The position numbers and the translations under genes were made by a program. A model generated the notes under the pieces. The model searched no databases, was not told where the DNA came from, and saw nothing but the letters and a program-made list of their open reading frames with translations. From Bradyrhizobium australiense (GTDB lineage: Bacteria > Pseudomonadota > Alphaproteobacteria > Rhizobiales > Xanthobacteraceae): 64,000 nucleotides of DNA. The stretch lies in assembly GCF_013114825.1 (NCBI RefSeq), contig NZ_JAAVLX010000003.1, forward strand, positions 558,001 through 622,000, in the 5' to 3' direction. This document shows positions 35,530 to 44,060 of this stretch, piece after piece (position 1 is the first letter of the stretch; every line of letters begins with the position of its first letter).

Positions 35530-35655
35530 CCTCTCCCGCTTGCGGAGGAGGTCGGGCATCGCAAGATGCGATCCGGGTGGGGGCACTCTCTCCATAGGGG
35601 CAGTGTGACCCGCGGCGGCACCTCCACCCCGGCCCTCCCCCGCAAGCGGGAAGGG
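35530..35655. repeat. Dispersed palindromic repeat, family B
   Basis: CCTCTCCCGCTTGCGG (about 35531-35546) near the start and CCGCAAGCGGGA (about 35640-35651) near the end form inverted termini, with CCGGGTGGGGGC and CCACCCCGGCC inside. Elements with these ends are common between Bradyrhizobium genes. It lies between ilvD remains and modC. Confidence 0.65.
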
Positions 35656-35693
35656 AGCTCGGTCCCGTTGCGGCCGCACTTACTCACAATACG

Positions 35694-36353
35694 CTACGTC
35701 AGCACCTTGACGCCGCCGAGCGCGGTGACGCGGCCGTGCTTGAGCATCACGATCTGTGTCGCGAGCTGACGCAGCTCGGCCGCGTCGTGGCTGACATAGA
35801 CCATGGGGATGCCTTCGTCGCGCAGCCGCACCAGATAGGGCAGGATTTCCTCCTTGCGGCCTTCGTCGAGCGAGCCCAGCGGCTCGTCCAGCAGCAGTAA
35901 ACGTGGCTTCGACAACAGTGCGCGGCCGAGCGCCACACGCTGGCGCTCGCCGCCGGAGAGCTTTCCGGGGCGGCGTTCCAAGAGGCCGCCGATGTCGAGC
36001 AGGTCGGTGATGCGTGTGAGCTGTGCGGAATCCGTCGCGAGACGGTTCATGCGTCGGCCATAGTCGAGGTTTTGCCGCACATCGAGATGCGGAAACAGCC
36101 GTGCGTCCTGAAACACGTAGCCAATCCGGCGTCGGTGCGGCCGTACGTGGACGCCCGCGGAAGTATCATCCAGTGTTTCGCCGTCAAGCGCGATGACGCC
36201 GCGATCGGGCCGCATCAGACCGGCGATCATGTTAATCAGGGATGTCTTGCCGGCGCCGGACGCCCCGAATAGCCCGGTGACGCGGCCCTGGCTTTCGAAG
36301 GAAGCCTCCAGCGAGAATTCGCCGAGTTGCTTGGTGACGTCGACGCGCAGCAT
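35694..36353 (-). CDS. modC: Molybdate ABC transporter ATP-binding protein
   Basis: The 219-residue ATPase has Walker A GASGAGKTS, Q-loop VFQDARLFPHL, signature KLSGGERQR and Walker B LLLLDEPLGSLDE, as in ModC. It begins 2 bases after the modB stop. The C-terminus lacks the MOP/TOBE domain (about 120 residues) of the long ModC form; the gene ends in LGGVKVLT just before a dispersed repeat, so it may be naturally short or truncated. It would drive molybdate uptake for nitrate reductase, nitrogenase and other Mo enzymes. Confidence 0.85.
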   Translation of the reverse strand: MLRVDVTKQLGEFSLEASFESQGRVTGLFGASGAGKTSLINMIAGLMRPDRGVIALDGETLDDTSAGVHVRPHRRRIGYVFQDARLFPHLDVRQNLDYGRRMNRLATDSAQLTRITDLLDIGGLLERRPGKLSGGERQRVALGRALLSKPRLLLLDEPLGSLDEGRKEEILPYLVRLRDEGIPMVYVSHDAAELRQLATQIVMLKHGRVTALGGVKVLT

Positions 36354-36355
36354 GG

Positions 36356-37051
36356 TCAGTTCCCGTGCAGGCGTTTCGTCGCGCGCCGCGCGAACCATTC
36401 GGACGCAATCAGGGCGCCCATGGCGATCACGATGGAAATCAGCACCAGCCGTCCCGCCGCGGCATCGCCATCCGGCGCCTGGATCAGCGAATAGATCGCC
36501 GACGAAATGGTCTGGGTTTCGCCGGGGATGTTCGAGACGAAGGTGATGGTGGCGCCGAATTCGCCGATCGCCTTGGCAAAGCCGAGCACCATGCCGGCCA
36601 GCACGCCCGGCAGCGCCAGCGGCAGCGTTACCGTCGCAAACACCTGCCAGGGTGCTGCGCCGAGGGTGCTTGAGGCCTGCTCCAGCCGGCGATCGACCGC
36701 CTCGATCGACAGTCGGATCGGTCGCACCAAGAGTGGAAACGACATGATGCCGCAGGCCAGCGCTGCGCCCGTCCAGCGAAACGCGAACACGATGCCGAGG
36801 TTATCGGCGAGCCACGCGCCGACCAGGCCGCGGCGGCCGAAGGTCAGCAGCAGCAAATATCCGGTAACGACCGGTGGCAGCACCAGCGGCAAATGGACAA
36901 GGGCGTCGAGGACGGATTTGCCCCAGAACTCACGCCGCGCTAGCAGCCATGCCAGCCCGATGCCAAAGGGCGTCGCCACCAGTGTTGCCATGATGGCGAC
37001 CCGCAGCGACAGCAGGATGGCGGTCCATTCGGCGGGCGAGATCTCGGACAT
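36356..37051 (-). CDS. modB: Molybdate ABC transporter permease
   Basis: The 231-residue membrane protein has the usual five to six helices and the EAA-type coupling loop (ASSTLGAAPWQVFATVTLPLALPGVLAG) near residue 130; the opening SEISPAEWTAILLSLRVA also matches ModB. It starts in the stop codon of modA (one-base overlap), so the operon order is modA-modB-modC on the minus strand. Confidence 0.93.
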   Translation of the reverse strand: MSEISPAEWTAILLSLRVAIMATLVATPFGIGLAWLLARREFWGKSVLDALVHLPLVLPPVVTGYLLLLTFGRRGLVGAWLADNLGIVFAFRWTGAALACGIMSFPLLVRPIRLSIEAVDRRLEQASSTLGAAPWQVFATVTLPLALPGVLAGMVLGFAKAIGEFGATITFVSNIPGETQTISSAIYSLIQAPDGDAAAGRLVLISIVIAMGALIASEWFARRATKRLHGN

Positions 37052-37836
37052 CAGGTTGAGGGGCTGACGAGGAACTTGAAGCCGTATTTATCAAAAATAG
37101 TTTTCGCCGCCGTTGAGCGCAGAAAGGCGAGATAGTTCAAGGCTTGCGGCTTCGCGGTTGTCGTCGCCGCTACGGGATAGATGATCGCGGGATGGGAATC
37201 GGCCGGGAAGGTGCCCACAACCTTGACGCCGGGCTCGGCCTTGGCGTCGGTGGAATAGACGATGCCGAGCGCGGCCTCGCCGCGCGCTACCAGCGTCAGC
37301 GCGGCGCGAACGTCAACGGCCATCGCGAATTTCTGCTCAGCGGCCTGCCATGATCCGAGCTTTTGCAGCGCCGCCTTGGCGTATTTGCCGGCGGGCACGG
37401 ATTTCACGTCGCCGGTGGCGATCCTGCCGTCGCCGGCGAGCCTTGAAAGATCGAAGCCTGGGCCGATGTTCACATTGTCGATTTTCGAATCCTTCGGCGC
37501 GATCAGCACGATGCTGTTGCCAAGCAGATTGACCCTGCTCGGTTCGTTGATGGTCTTCTTTCCGATCGCATAGTCCATCCAGTCGATGTCGGCGGAGATG
37601 AATACATCGGCGGGCGCGCCCTGCTCAATCTGTCGGGCGAGCGCAGAACTGGCGGCATAGCTGACGGTGATCTTGACCCCGTTCTTCGCGGCATAGGCGG
37701 CGTCGATCTCGTCGAGCGCATTCTTCATCGACGCCGCGGCGAAGATGGTCAGGGACTTTTCCTGCGCGGCGGCGGGCGACGGGATAGCTGCCAGTGACAC
37801 GGAAAAGGCCAGGACAAGGCCGGCAAGACGATTCAT
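37051..37836 (-). CDS. modA: Molybdate ABC transporter substrate-binding protein
   Basis: The 261-residue exported protein has a signal peptide (AGLVLAFSVSLAAIPSPAAA) and motifs of ModA: LTIFAAASMKNALDEI, YAASSALARQIEQGAPADVFISAD and GSWQAAEQ. ATG 37836 was chosen since an upstream extension is not signal-like and GGAG lies 6 bases away. It captures molybdate or tungstate in the periplasm. A repressor site is not visible, and no modE is in the window. Confidence 0.92.
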   Translation of the reverse strand: MNRLAGLVLAFSVSLAAIPSPAAAQEKSLTIFAAASMKNALDEIDAAYAAKNGVKITVSYAASSALARQIEQGAPADVFISADIDWMDYAIGKKTINEPSRVNLLGNSIVLIAPKDSKIDNVNIGPGFDLSRLAGDGRIATGDVKSVPAGKYAKAALQKLGSWQAAEQKFAMAVDVRAALTLVARGEAALGIVYSTDAKAEPGVKVVGTFPADSHPAIIYPVAATTTAKPQALNYLAFLRSTAAKTIFDKYGFKFLVSPST

Positions 37837-38052
37837 CGGGCGCTCCATGCGTGATTGCGGGCTGCGGTCGCAGCACAGCAAGACAGGCGTTGGTTGGGTG
37901 AGGCGACCGTCGGAAGCGCCGTTCCGGTATTCCCCCGAAAGACTTGCGGTCGATCGGGATCATCGCCAGCCCTGACAATAGTCAGGATAGGAAAGGAGGT
38001 AAAGGCGGCTGCACCGCCTTGCAAGGTGCAGCCGGGCCAGCTTGCCGGACCG

Positions 38053-38580
38053 TTAATGGTGATGGTGTCGCTTGTGCCCGCTGCTGCCGTAACCCCGCAA
38101 CTCCGCATATTTTGTCATCTGCGACGGGGTCAAAATGCCTCCGGTCGACAAATGATATTTCAGATGGGTCTCGCGCAACATCCCCTGCGTGGCGGCAACG
38201 GCCGCGGTGGACGCTTTCAGACTTTCCGGCGTGACAGTGCGGGTGGCAAACTGCTTGTCCAGTTCGGCTTCCTGCTCGATCAGCTTGGCGCCCAGCGGCA
38301 TCGCTTCGCCTTTCATGGAATCGAACAGGCGCTGCATGCTGGCGCGTTGTGCGGCGGAGAGTTCGAGCTTGTCGGCAAGCTCGAGAACGTGCGATGGCCC
38401 CGGATAGCCGTTTAGTTCGGCCGCGAGCGCCAGGCCCATTCCGCGGCCGGCGCCGAGGTCGGCAATCTGCTGCTCGGATAGCGCCTTGATCGAGCGGGTC
38501 TGCATTGCTGCATAAGGGGTCTGTGCGTTCACGCTCGTGACGAATGCGATCGATGCAATCAGGGGCCAAACTTTCATCAT
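38053..38580 (-). CDS. Spy/CpxP-like periplasmic protein with LTxxQ motif
   Basis: The 175-residue product from ATG 38580 has a signal peptide (KVWPLIASIAFVTSVNAQ), alpha-helical content, an LTPSQM motif (LTxxQ family) near the C-terminus and a tail SGHKRHHHH that could bind metal. Spy/CpxP proteins are periplasmic chaperones and stress sensors. It overlaps the mepA stop by 4 bases (ATGA), so the two are translated together. The ATG at 38577 is a close alternative. Confidence 0.78.
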   Translation of the reverse strand: MMKVWPLIASIAFVTSVNAQTPYAAMQTRSIKALSEQQIADLGAGRGMGLALAAELNGYPGPSHVLELADKLELSAAQRASMQRLFDSMKGEAMPLGAKLIEQEAELDKQFATRTVTPESLKASTAAVAATQGMLRETHLKYHLSTGGILTPSQMTKYAELRGYGSSGHKRHHHH

Positions 38581-39554
38581 CGTTCTCCGGTCGGTCTGCT
38601 TGATACTTCGTGTTTGGCATCCGGTGCCTTCAGCACCGTCTTGCAGGCGGGCGGCAGCTCCGCCATCGTCATTGGCGGCTTCGGCTTCGGGGGCACTTTC
38701 GGCGGTTTCGGATGTAGCACCGCATCGCTGAACCAGTAGGCGAGATCGCCCGCGCTGCAGCCTTCGCCTTCGTTCGGGTCGGGCTGGCTCTCGCATTCAG
38801 TTGCGCCGGGCGGGCATTTGATGCGGATGTGGAAGTGATAGTCGTGGCCGTACATCGGCCGCACCTTGTGGAGCCAGCCGCGGTCGCCCTTTGCCTCGCG
38901 GCACAGCGCCTTCTTGATCGCGGCATTGACGAAGATGCGCTGTACGGTGGGCTCCAGTGCAGCGGCGCGGATCACCGCGAGATGCCCCGGCGTGAACACT
39001 CTTGGGTCGATATCGAGCCGGTCGTCACGCACCATCATCACCGCCGACATTTCCTCGCGCTCGTTGCGCGACAATTGCCGGCTCGGCATCGGCGTTAGCC
39101 AGATGTCGGCGTCGAGCCCCACCTGATGGCTGGCGTGCCCGGTGAACATCGGCCCGCCGCGCGGCTGCGACATATCGCCGACCAGGATGCCGGGCCAGCC
39201 CGCATCCCTTCGCGCTTTTGCGGCCAGCCGCTTGACCAGTGCGACCAGATCGGGATGGCCCCAGTAGCGATTGCGCGACAGCCGCATCACCTGCCAATTA
39301 TCGCCGTTGATCGGCAGCCCTTCCGCGCCTGCGATGCAGCCATGGGCGTAGAACCCGTGCACGCGCGTCGGCATCGCCGCCGGCAGCTCCTTGCGGCCGA
39401 ACAGCTCCTTGGCAGCGATCTTGGGGTCGTTGGGATTGGCGAGCGGCGGCAGCGGTTTTGGATGGACCGTGCCCTTGTCCTGCGCCCATGCACTCGCGGC
39501 ATTGGCGGCGGCTAGCAAGGCTATGAGGGGGATCAGAATCAGGCGGGGGTTCAT
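38577..39554 (-). CDS. mepA: Penicillin-insensitive murein endopeptidase
   Basis: The 325-residue exported enzyme has a signal peptide (LILIPLIALLAAANAASAWAQ) and Zn-ligand motifs GHASHQVGLDADIWL and HDYHFHIRIKCP matching the MepA family, which cuts D-Ala-meso-DAP cross-links in peptidoglycan in the periplasm. It is about 50 residues longer than E. coli MepA, with a Pro/Lys-rich tail (KPPKVPPKPKPP). It comes first in a pair with the Spy-like gene. Confidence 0.92.
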   Translation of the reverse strand: MNPRLILIPLIALLAAANAASAWAQDKGTVHPKPLPPLANPNDPKIAAKELFGRKELPAAMPTRVHGFYAHGCIAGAEGLPINGDNWQVMRLSRNRYWGHPDLVALVKRLAAKARRDAGWPGILVGDMSQPRGGPMFTGHASHQVGLDADIWLTPMPSRQLSRNEREEMSAVMMVRDDRLDIDPRVFTPGHLAVIRAAALEPTVQRIFVNAAIKKALCREAKGDRGWLHKVRPMYGHDYHFHIRIKCPPGATECESQPDPNEGEGCSAGDLAYWFSDAVLHPKPPKVPPKPKPPMTMAELPPACKTVLKAPDAKHEVSSRPTGER

Positions 39555-39693
39555 CGGACCAGAGAGTTCATCGGATAACTCAATTCGCGCTAACGTAGCA
39601 TGAAATCGATAAGAGAGGACAGGCGCCACAAGCGCAATTGCGTGACCCCCGCTCCAACGCACTGCCCGCATCGAGATCGACTAACGCGGGCCC

Positions 39694-40695
39694 TCACTGC
39701 AGTTCGATGTTGGCGGACTTGATCACCGCGGCCCACCGGTCGATTTCCTCGCGCATGTAAGCGGATGACTTGTCGACCGCACCGCCGAAAATAACGGCGG
39801 ATAGCTTCTTGAGCTGCTCCTGCACGCGCGGCTGGCGCAAGGCCTCGTTCACATCGGCATTGATCTTGTCGACGATGTTTTTCGGAGTTTTGGGCGGCGC
39901 CACGATGCCGTACCAGGCGACCGCTTCGAAACCCGGCAGCGTTTCGGCGATCGTTGGTACGTCCGGCAGCGCCGGCAGCCGTTCGGACGAGGCCACGGCG
40001 AGCAATTTCAACTTGCCGGCCTGAACGAGCGCGAGCGAGACGCCGAGATTGTCGAACATGACGTCGACATCGCCGGCGACAAGCCCCTGCAGCGCGGGCG
40101 CCGAGCCGCGATAGGGAATGTGGCGCAGCTTCACCTTCGCCATCAGTTGAAACAGCTCCGATGTCAGATGCGAGGTCGTGCCGTTGCCCTGCGTGGCGCA
40201 GATCGTCTTGTCGGAATTGCCTTTCAGATATTCGATCAATTCGGGCACGCTCGATGCCTTGATGCTGTTCGGATTGATGATCAGCGCGTTCGGTACCTGG
40301 GCCATCACGATAATCGGCTCGAATTTCGTCGGATCGAAGCCGAGCCGGGGGTACAGATTGTGATTGATCACAAGCGGCGGCGGTGGTGATGAGAGCAGGG
40401 TGTAGCCGTCAGGCGCCGAATGAAAGACCTGTTCGGCGCCGATGTTTCCTGCGGCGCCCGTGCGGTTTTCGATGACCACCGGCTGGCTCCATTTGCGTGA
40501 CAGCCAGTCCGCGACAATCCGCGGAATGGCATCGGCCGTTCCTCCGGCAGGGAAGGGCACGACGATCTTCACGGGACGGTCCGGATAGTCCGCGGCCGAT
40601 GCATGCGCATAAAAATGCGCGGACAAGACCAGAACCATCGGCAGTAGCGCCAGTTTACGGGAGGTAGCAAGCAGAGCTAGCATGGAGCCGCGCAT
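39694..40695 (-). CDS. Tripartite tricarboxylate transporter substrate-binding protein (Bug family)
   Basis: The 333-residue protein has a signal peptide and the Bug-type opening VKIVVPFPAGGTADAIPRIV, then ENRTGAAGNIGAEQV and GYTLL. It binds organic acids for a TctAB carrier, but no TctA/B genes are nearby, so it may work with a distant carrier or alone, as many Bug proteins in this group do. The ATG at 40695 with GGAGGAG is firm. It is divergent from the FAD monooxygenase, a likely functional neighbour in aromatic-acid use. Confidence 0.9.
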   Translation of the reverse strand: MRGSMLALLATSRKLALLPMVLVLSAHFYAHASAADYPDRPVKIVVPFPAGGTADAIPRIVADWLSRKWSQPVVIENRTGAAGNIGAEQVFHSAPDGYTLLSSPPPPLVINHNLYPRLGFDPTKFEPIIVMAQVPNALIINPNSIKASSVPELIEYLKGNSDKTICATQGNGTTSHLTSELFQLMAKVKLRHIPYRGSAPALQGLVAGDVDVMFDNLGVSLALVQAGKLKLLAVASSERLPALPDVPTIAETLPGFEAVAWYGIVAPPKTPKNIVDKINADVNEALRQPRVQEQLKKLSAVIFGGAVDKSSAYMREEIDRWAAVIKSANIELQ

Positions 40696-40808
40696 CGAAA
40701 CTCCTCCTGCTGCCGTTCTCCGTCCGGTCTATGGTGCCGGCATTTGGTGTTTGCAGCAAAGAAGGATAGCTTGAACGAGCAAGTTTCCGAAGCCTTTTGC
40801 GTGGAACG

Positions 40809-41993
40809 ATGACGCAGCCGCAGCTCACTGTTGTGATCATTGGGGGCGGAATCGGCGGATTGTTCGCCGCGAACGCGCTGATCGCTCACGGCTTCGACGT
40901 TTCCGTCTACGAGCAGGCACCCGCGCTCGGCGAGGTCGGGGCAGGGGTATTCCTGACGCCAAACAGCGTGCGGCAATTGCAGCGAGTAGGCCTCGGAGAT
41001 CGGGTGGAACGACAGGGCGCCAAGGTCGGTACCGGCTCTCACTATTTTCGCCACGACGGCGCACCGATCGCCCCGGTTCAGGTGACGGACTCGGCGGGCT
41101 GGAATGCGACGTTCGGCATGCATCGCGCGGACCTGGTCGAGATTCTGGCCAGCGCATTGCCGCCCGCCGTGGTTCGCACGGATCATCGCGCCACAGGCTT
41201 TGAGCAGGCCGATCAGGTTCCGCGTGTGACATTCGCCAACGGAGCCGTCGCCGAGGGCGACGTCGTCATTGCTGCGGATGGCATCCATTCGGAGCTCCGG
41301 CGCTATGCGGCGCCGCCGTCGCGGCCGGTGTTTCACGGCTCCGTCGCGTATCGCGGCGTGCTGCCGCATCAGCGCATTCCGCACTGGCCGACCGATTGCT
41401 GGCAGATGTGGCTGGGTCAGGGAAAACATTTTCTCAGCTTTCCGGTCCGATCGGGCGAACTCATCAACTATGTCGGCTTCGTGCCGGCTGATGCCGAAAT
41501 GAAAGAATCCTGGTCTGCGCCCGGAGATCCCGACGTGCTTCGCCGCGAGTTCGAGGGCTGGGACCCGCGCATCGACGCGTTGTTAAGCCAGGTCGACAAG
41601 ACGTTCCGATGGGCGCTGTACGATCGCGAGCCGCTGCCTACCTGGACGCGCGGCCGCTTGGCGCTGCTCGGCGATGCCGCGCATCCGATGCTGCCGCATC
41701 TCGGCCAGGGCGCCAACCAGTCGATCGAGGACGGCATGGCGCTGGCAACAATTCTGGCGCGGGCGTCGCGCGCCAACGTGCCTGCCGCGCTGCTGGCTTA
41801 TGAGCGGCTGAGGCGCGAACGGGTAGCGGCGGTTCAGCGCGGTGCGCGCGAGAACGGGATGCGCTATGACTCGTCCTACGCCGATCTCGGCGTTCGCGAT
41901 GCCGAGATAGCAGACCATGCGGCGTTCCGCAGACGGCTTTACGATCACGATGTCGTACCGGAAGCGCAAGCCGCGGCAACTTCCCTGTGTTGA
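40809..41993 (+). CDS. FAD-dependent monooxygenase (salicylate / 3-hydroxybenzoate hydroxylase type)
   Basis: The 394-residue enzyme has the N-terminal GxGxxG motif (IIGGGIGGLFAANAL, residues about 10-24), the DG motif (VVIAADGIHSELRR) and the GD motif (LLGDAAHPMLPHLGQGANQSIEDG), as in class A hydroxylases. They hydroxylate aromatic acids with NAD(P)H and O2. The ATG at 40809 was preferred over TTG 40797. A terminator-like hairpin lies about 175 bases downstream. Confidence 0.9.
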   Translation: MTQPQLTVVIIGGGIGGLFAANALIAHGFDVSVYEQAPALGEVGAGVFLTPNSVRQLQRVGLGDRVERQGAKVGTGSHYFRHDGAPIAPVQVTDSAGWNATFGMHRADLVEILASALPPAVVRTDHRATGFEQADQVPRVTFANGAVAEGDVVIAADGIHSELRRYAAPPSRPVFHGSVAYRGVLPHQRIPHWPTDCWQMWLGQGKHFLSFPVRSGELINYVGFVPADAEMKESWSAPGDPDVLRREFEGWDPRIDALLSQVDKTFRWALYDREPLPTWTRGRLALLGDAAHPMLPHLGQGANQSIEDGMALATILARASRANVPAALLAYERLRRERVAAVQRGARENGMRYDSSYADLGVRDAEIADHAAFRRRLYDHDVVPEAQAAATSLC

Positions 41994-42329
41994 ACAGGCG
42001 TTGGGCGCGGGCGCCTTAACTGTGCGATAACCCTCCCGATCATTGACGAATATTCATGCGCACGTTCGGCGTTTCGCGCATTCCTTGTGCATCCGCCGCG
42101 CGAGTAGCTGTGCCTCGGCGGCCGCGCATGGATTTTGCCATTGTATCGGCGGTCTGCACCGAGGTCAGCACACGCAAAGCGTGTGCGTGTCTTTTTGTCA
42201 GGCGGCGCATGAGCGCGCGCGCGTGAGCAGTTTCTACGAGAAGAGATACCTTTTTCAGAGACTTATCTGAAAACTTTGCAACTGTGAAGCTGCCTGCCAG
42301 CCGCCGCCCTTGCGTGAGGCGAGGTCTCG
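41994..42329. other. Intergenic gap between the monooxygenase gene and the PAS-GGDEF-EAL remnant
   Basis: About 336 bases hold no supported gene; frames are short and Arg/Cys rich. It contains the terminator at 42168-42196 and part of the degraded upstream end of the following pseudogene. Confidence 0.5.
42168..42196 (+). terminator. Possible rho-independent terminator after the FAD monooxygenase gene
   Basis: GCACACGC (42168-42175), AAA loop, GCGTGTGC (42179-42186), then GTGTCTTTTT with five T at 42192-42196. It is 175 bases downstream of the stop, so it may belong to the gene or to a small RNA. Confidence 0.6.
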
Positions 42330-43490
42330 CGCACGCGCGCCGAGGTCGAAGCCGCGCTGGCGGAGACGCGCAAATCGCACGAGCGCTTGCGTGAGGCGAT
42401 CGACATCCTGCCGCCGGGGATCGTGTTTCTCGACGCCGAAGGCCGTTACATTCTCTGGAACAACAAATATGCGGAGATGTATAGCCGCAGTTCGGACCTG
42501 TTCAGGCCGGGCGTGCGGCTGGAGGATACGATCCGCGTCGGTGTCGCGCTGAGCGATTATCCGGAAGGATCGGGCGCGAAGAAGAATGGATCTCAGCGAG
42601 GCTCAAGAAGCTGCAGCAATCCGGTTCCGATGATCGTCTGCGCGCGCGGTGACGAACGAATTCTCGCCGTCAATGATTCTGCGGTCCAGCATGATGGTTA
42701 CACTCGCGGCGAATTCGAGAAGCTCACGATCCGCAACCTGCAGGCCTTCGACGTCGAGCCGCCATGGGCCGGCGAACACGCTGGCGACGGGGGCGCGCGC
42801 GGCCCGCGCGTGGAAGCATGTCAGGGCCGACGGCGCGCTGATCGATCTGGCGATCTATTCGCGCCAGCTTGTTTACGGCGACCAGCCTGCGGTCCTGCTC
42901 GCGCTGATGGACACCACCGAGCGCAAGCGCGCCGAGGCCCGGCTGACGTTCATGGCCAAGCATGACGGGCTGACCGGGCTGCCGAACCGCAATTGCTGCG
43001 TCAGCAGATGGATGACATCCTGCTGCGCACTCGCCGCAGCGCCGAGAAGGTGGCGGTGCTCGTGCTCGGCCTCGATCATTTCAAGGGGGTGAACGATACG
43101 CTCGGCCACGGCATAGGCGACAAGCTCCTGCGCGGCGTCGCCAAGCGATTGCAATCGATGCTGCGCGAGGAAGATGCGCTGGCGCGGCTCAACTCCGACG
43201 AATTCGCGGGCCGGCGATGGCGATGAATCCGAGAAACTGCTGAAGAACGCCGACCTCGCATTGTCCCGCGCCAAGAACGATTCCCGCGGCACGTTCTCGT
43301 TCTTCGAGGCGGGAATGGATGCGCGCGCCCAGACCCGCCGCAAGATCGAAACCGGCCTGCGCGAAGCCGTCCAGGGCGATGCGCTGCGGCCCTATTACCA
43401 GCCGCTGGTCGATCTTCGAGCAGACGCATCACCGGCTTCGAGGCGCTGGTGCGTTGGCCCGATGAAAGCCTCTGCGCAATCCGGGCACCG
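42330..43490 (+). pseudogene. Degraded PAS-GGDEF-EAL diguanylate cyclase/phosphodiesterase gene
   Basis: Fragments in different plus-strand frames recover a standard domain order. A coiled segment (EVEAALAETRKSHERLREAI) leads into a PAS domain (ILPPGIVFLDAEGRYILWNNKYAEMY, about 42400-42560), a second PAS-like part (ERILAVNDSAVQHDGYTRGEFEKLTIRNLQAFD, about 42652-42750), then [24 protein letters not shown] at about 42925, the GGDEF core ([24 protein letters not shown], with the GGDEF loop replaced by NSDEF and the following part missing), and a short EAL start (YYQPLVDLR, RITGFEALVRWPDES). Several frameshifts and deletions break it, and most of the EAL domain is absent. No product is expected. 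An intact version would regulate cyclic-di-GMP. Confidence 0.8.
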
Positions 43491-43563
43491 CCGCGGAGCC
43501 GGATTTCGCTTCGCTCCATCCGCGCTGCGCGCTAACGCACTATCCCGGAATAACGCTCATCGC

Positions 43564-43962
43564 CTATCTCTTGCGCGCAGTCTTCCGCGCGCCTGATCGT
43601 GACGTCTTGCGTGCGCTGGATCGTGTCGTTTTGCGGGCGCTGGACCGTGCCGCTGCGTTTCGCTTGCGCGTGGCGGCTGCCTTCTTCGCCGAGCGTGATC
43701 TCGCCGCTGCAGGTCGGCTGGCAGCGGCCTTGCCGCCGCGCGCGCCGCCGATCCGGCCGCCGCGCTTTGCGGAGACATTGGTGTCCTTGACACCGCGGCC
43801 GGAGCCGCTCTTGTTGCCGCCGCCGGTTTCCTTGTTGACGGTGGCCCAGGCGCGTCGCTCGGCCTCCTTCTTGCCGACGCCTCGATCTTCGTAACCTTCC
43901 TCGATATGCTCGGCCTTGCGTTTCTGCTTGGTCGTGTAGCTGGACTTGTCACCGCGGGGCAT
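43564..43962 (-). CDS. Small basic protein with histone H1-like tail
   Basis: The 132-residue product from ATG 43962 (GGGAG site) begins with a short conserved domain (SSYTTKQKRKAEHIEEGYEDRGVGKKEAERRAWATVNK) often annotated as plasmid stabilisation protein in Bradyrhizobium, then a low-complexity Lys/Arg/Ala/Ser tail with repeats SARKT. The tail looks like the nucleoid-binding histone H1-like tails, so DNA or RNA binding is likely. It is not evidence of a plasmid. Confidence 0.75.
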   Translation of the reverse strand: MPRGDKSSYTTKQKRKAEHIEEGYEDRGVGKKEAERRAWATVNKETGGGNKSGSGRGVKDTNVSAKRGGRIGGARGGKAAASRPAAARSRSAKKAAATRKRNAAARSSARKTTRSSARKTSRSGARKTARKR

Positions 43963-44060
43963 GTCGTATCTCCCTCGTTGTTGCGGTTACGAGGAAGCAA
44001 CGCGCGCCTTACGAGGGGGTTCCTAGCCGGGTCCGTCGCGTACCAGTCGGGCCGGCCGCT

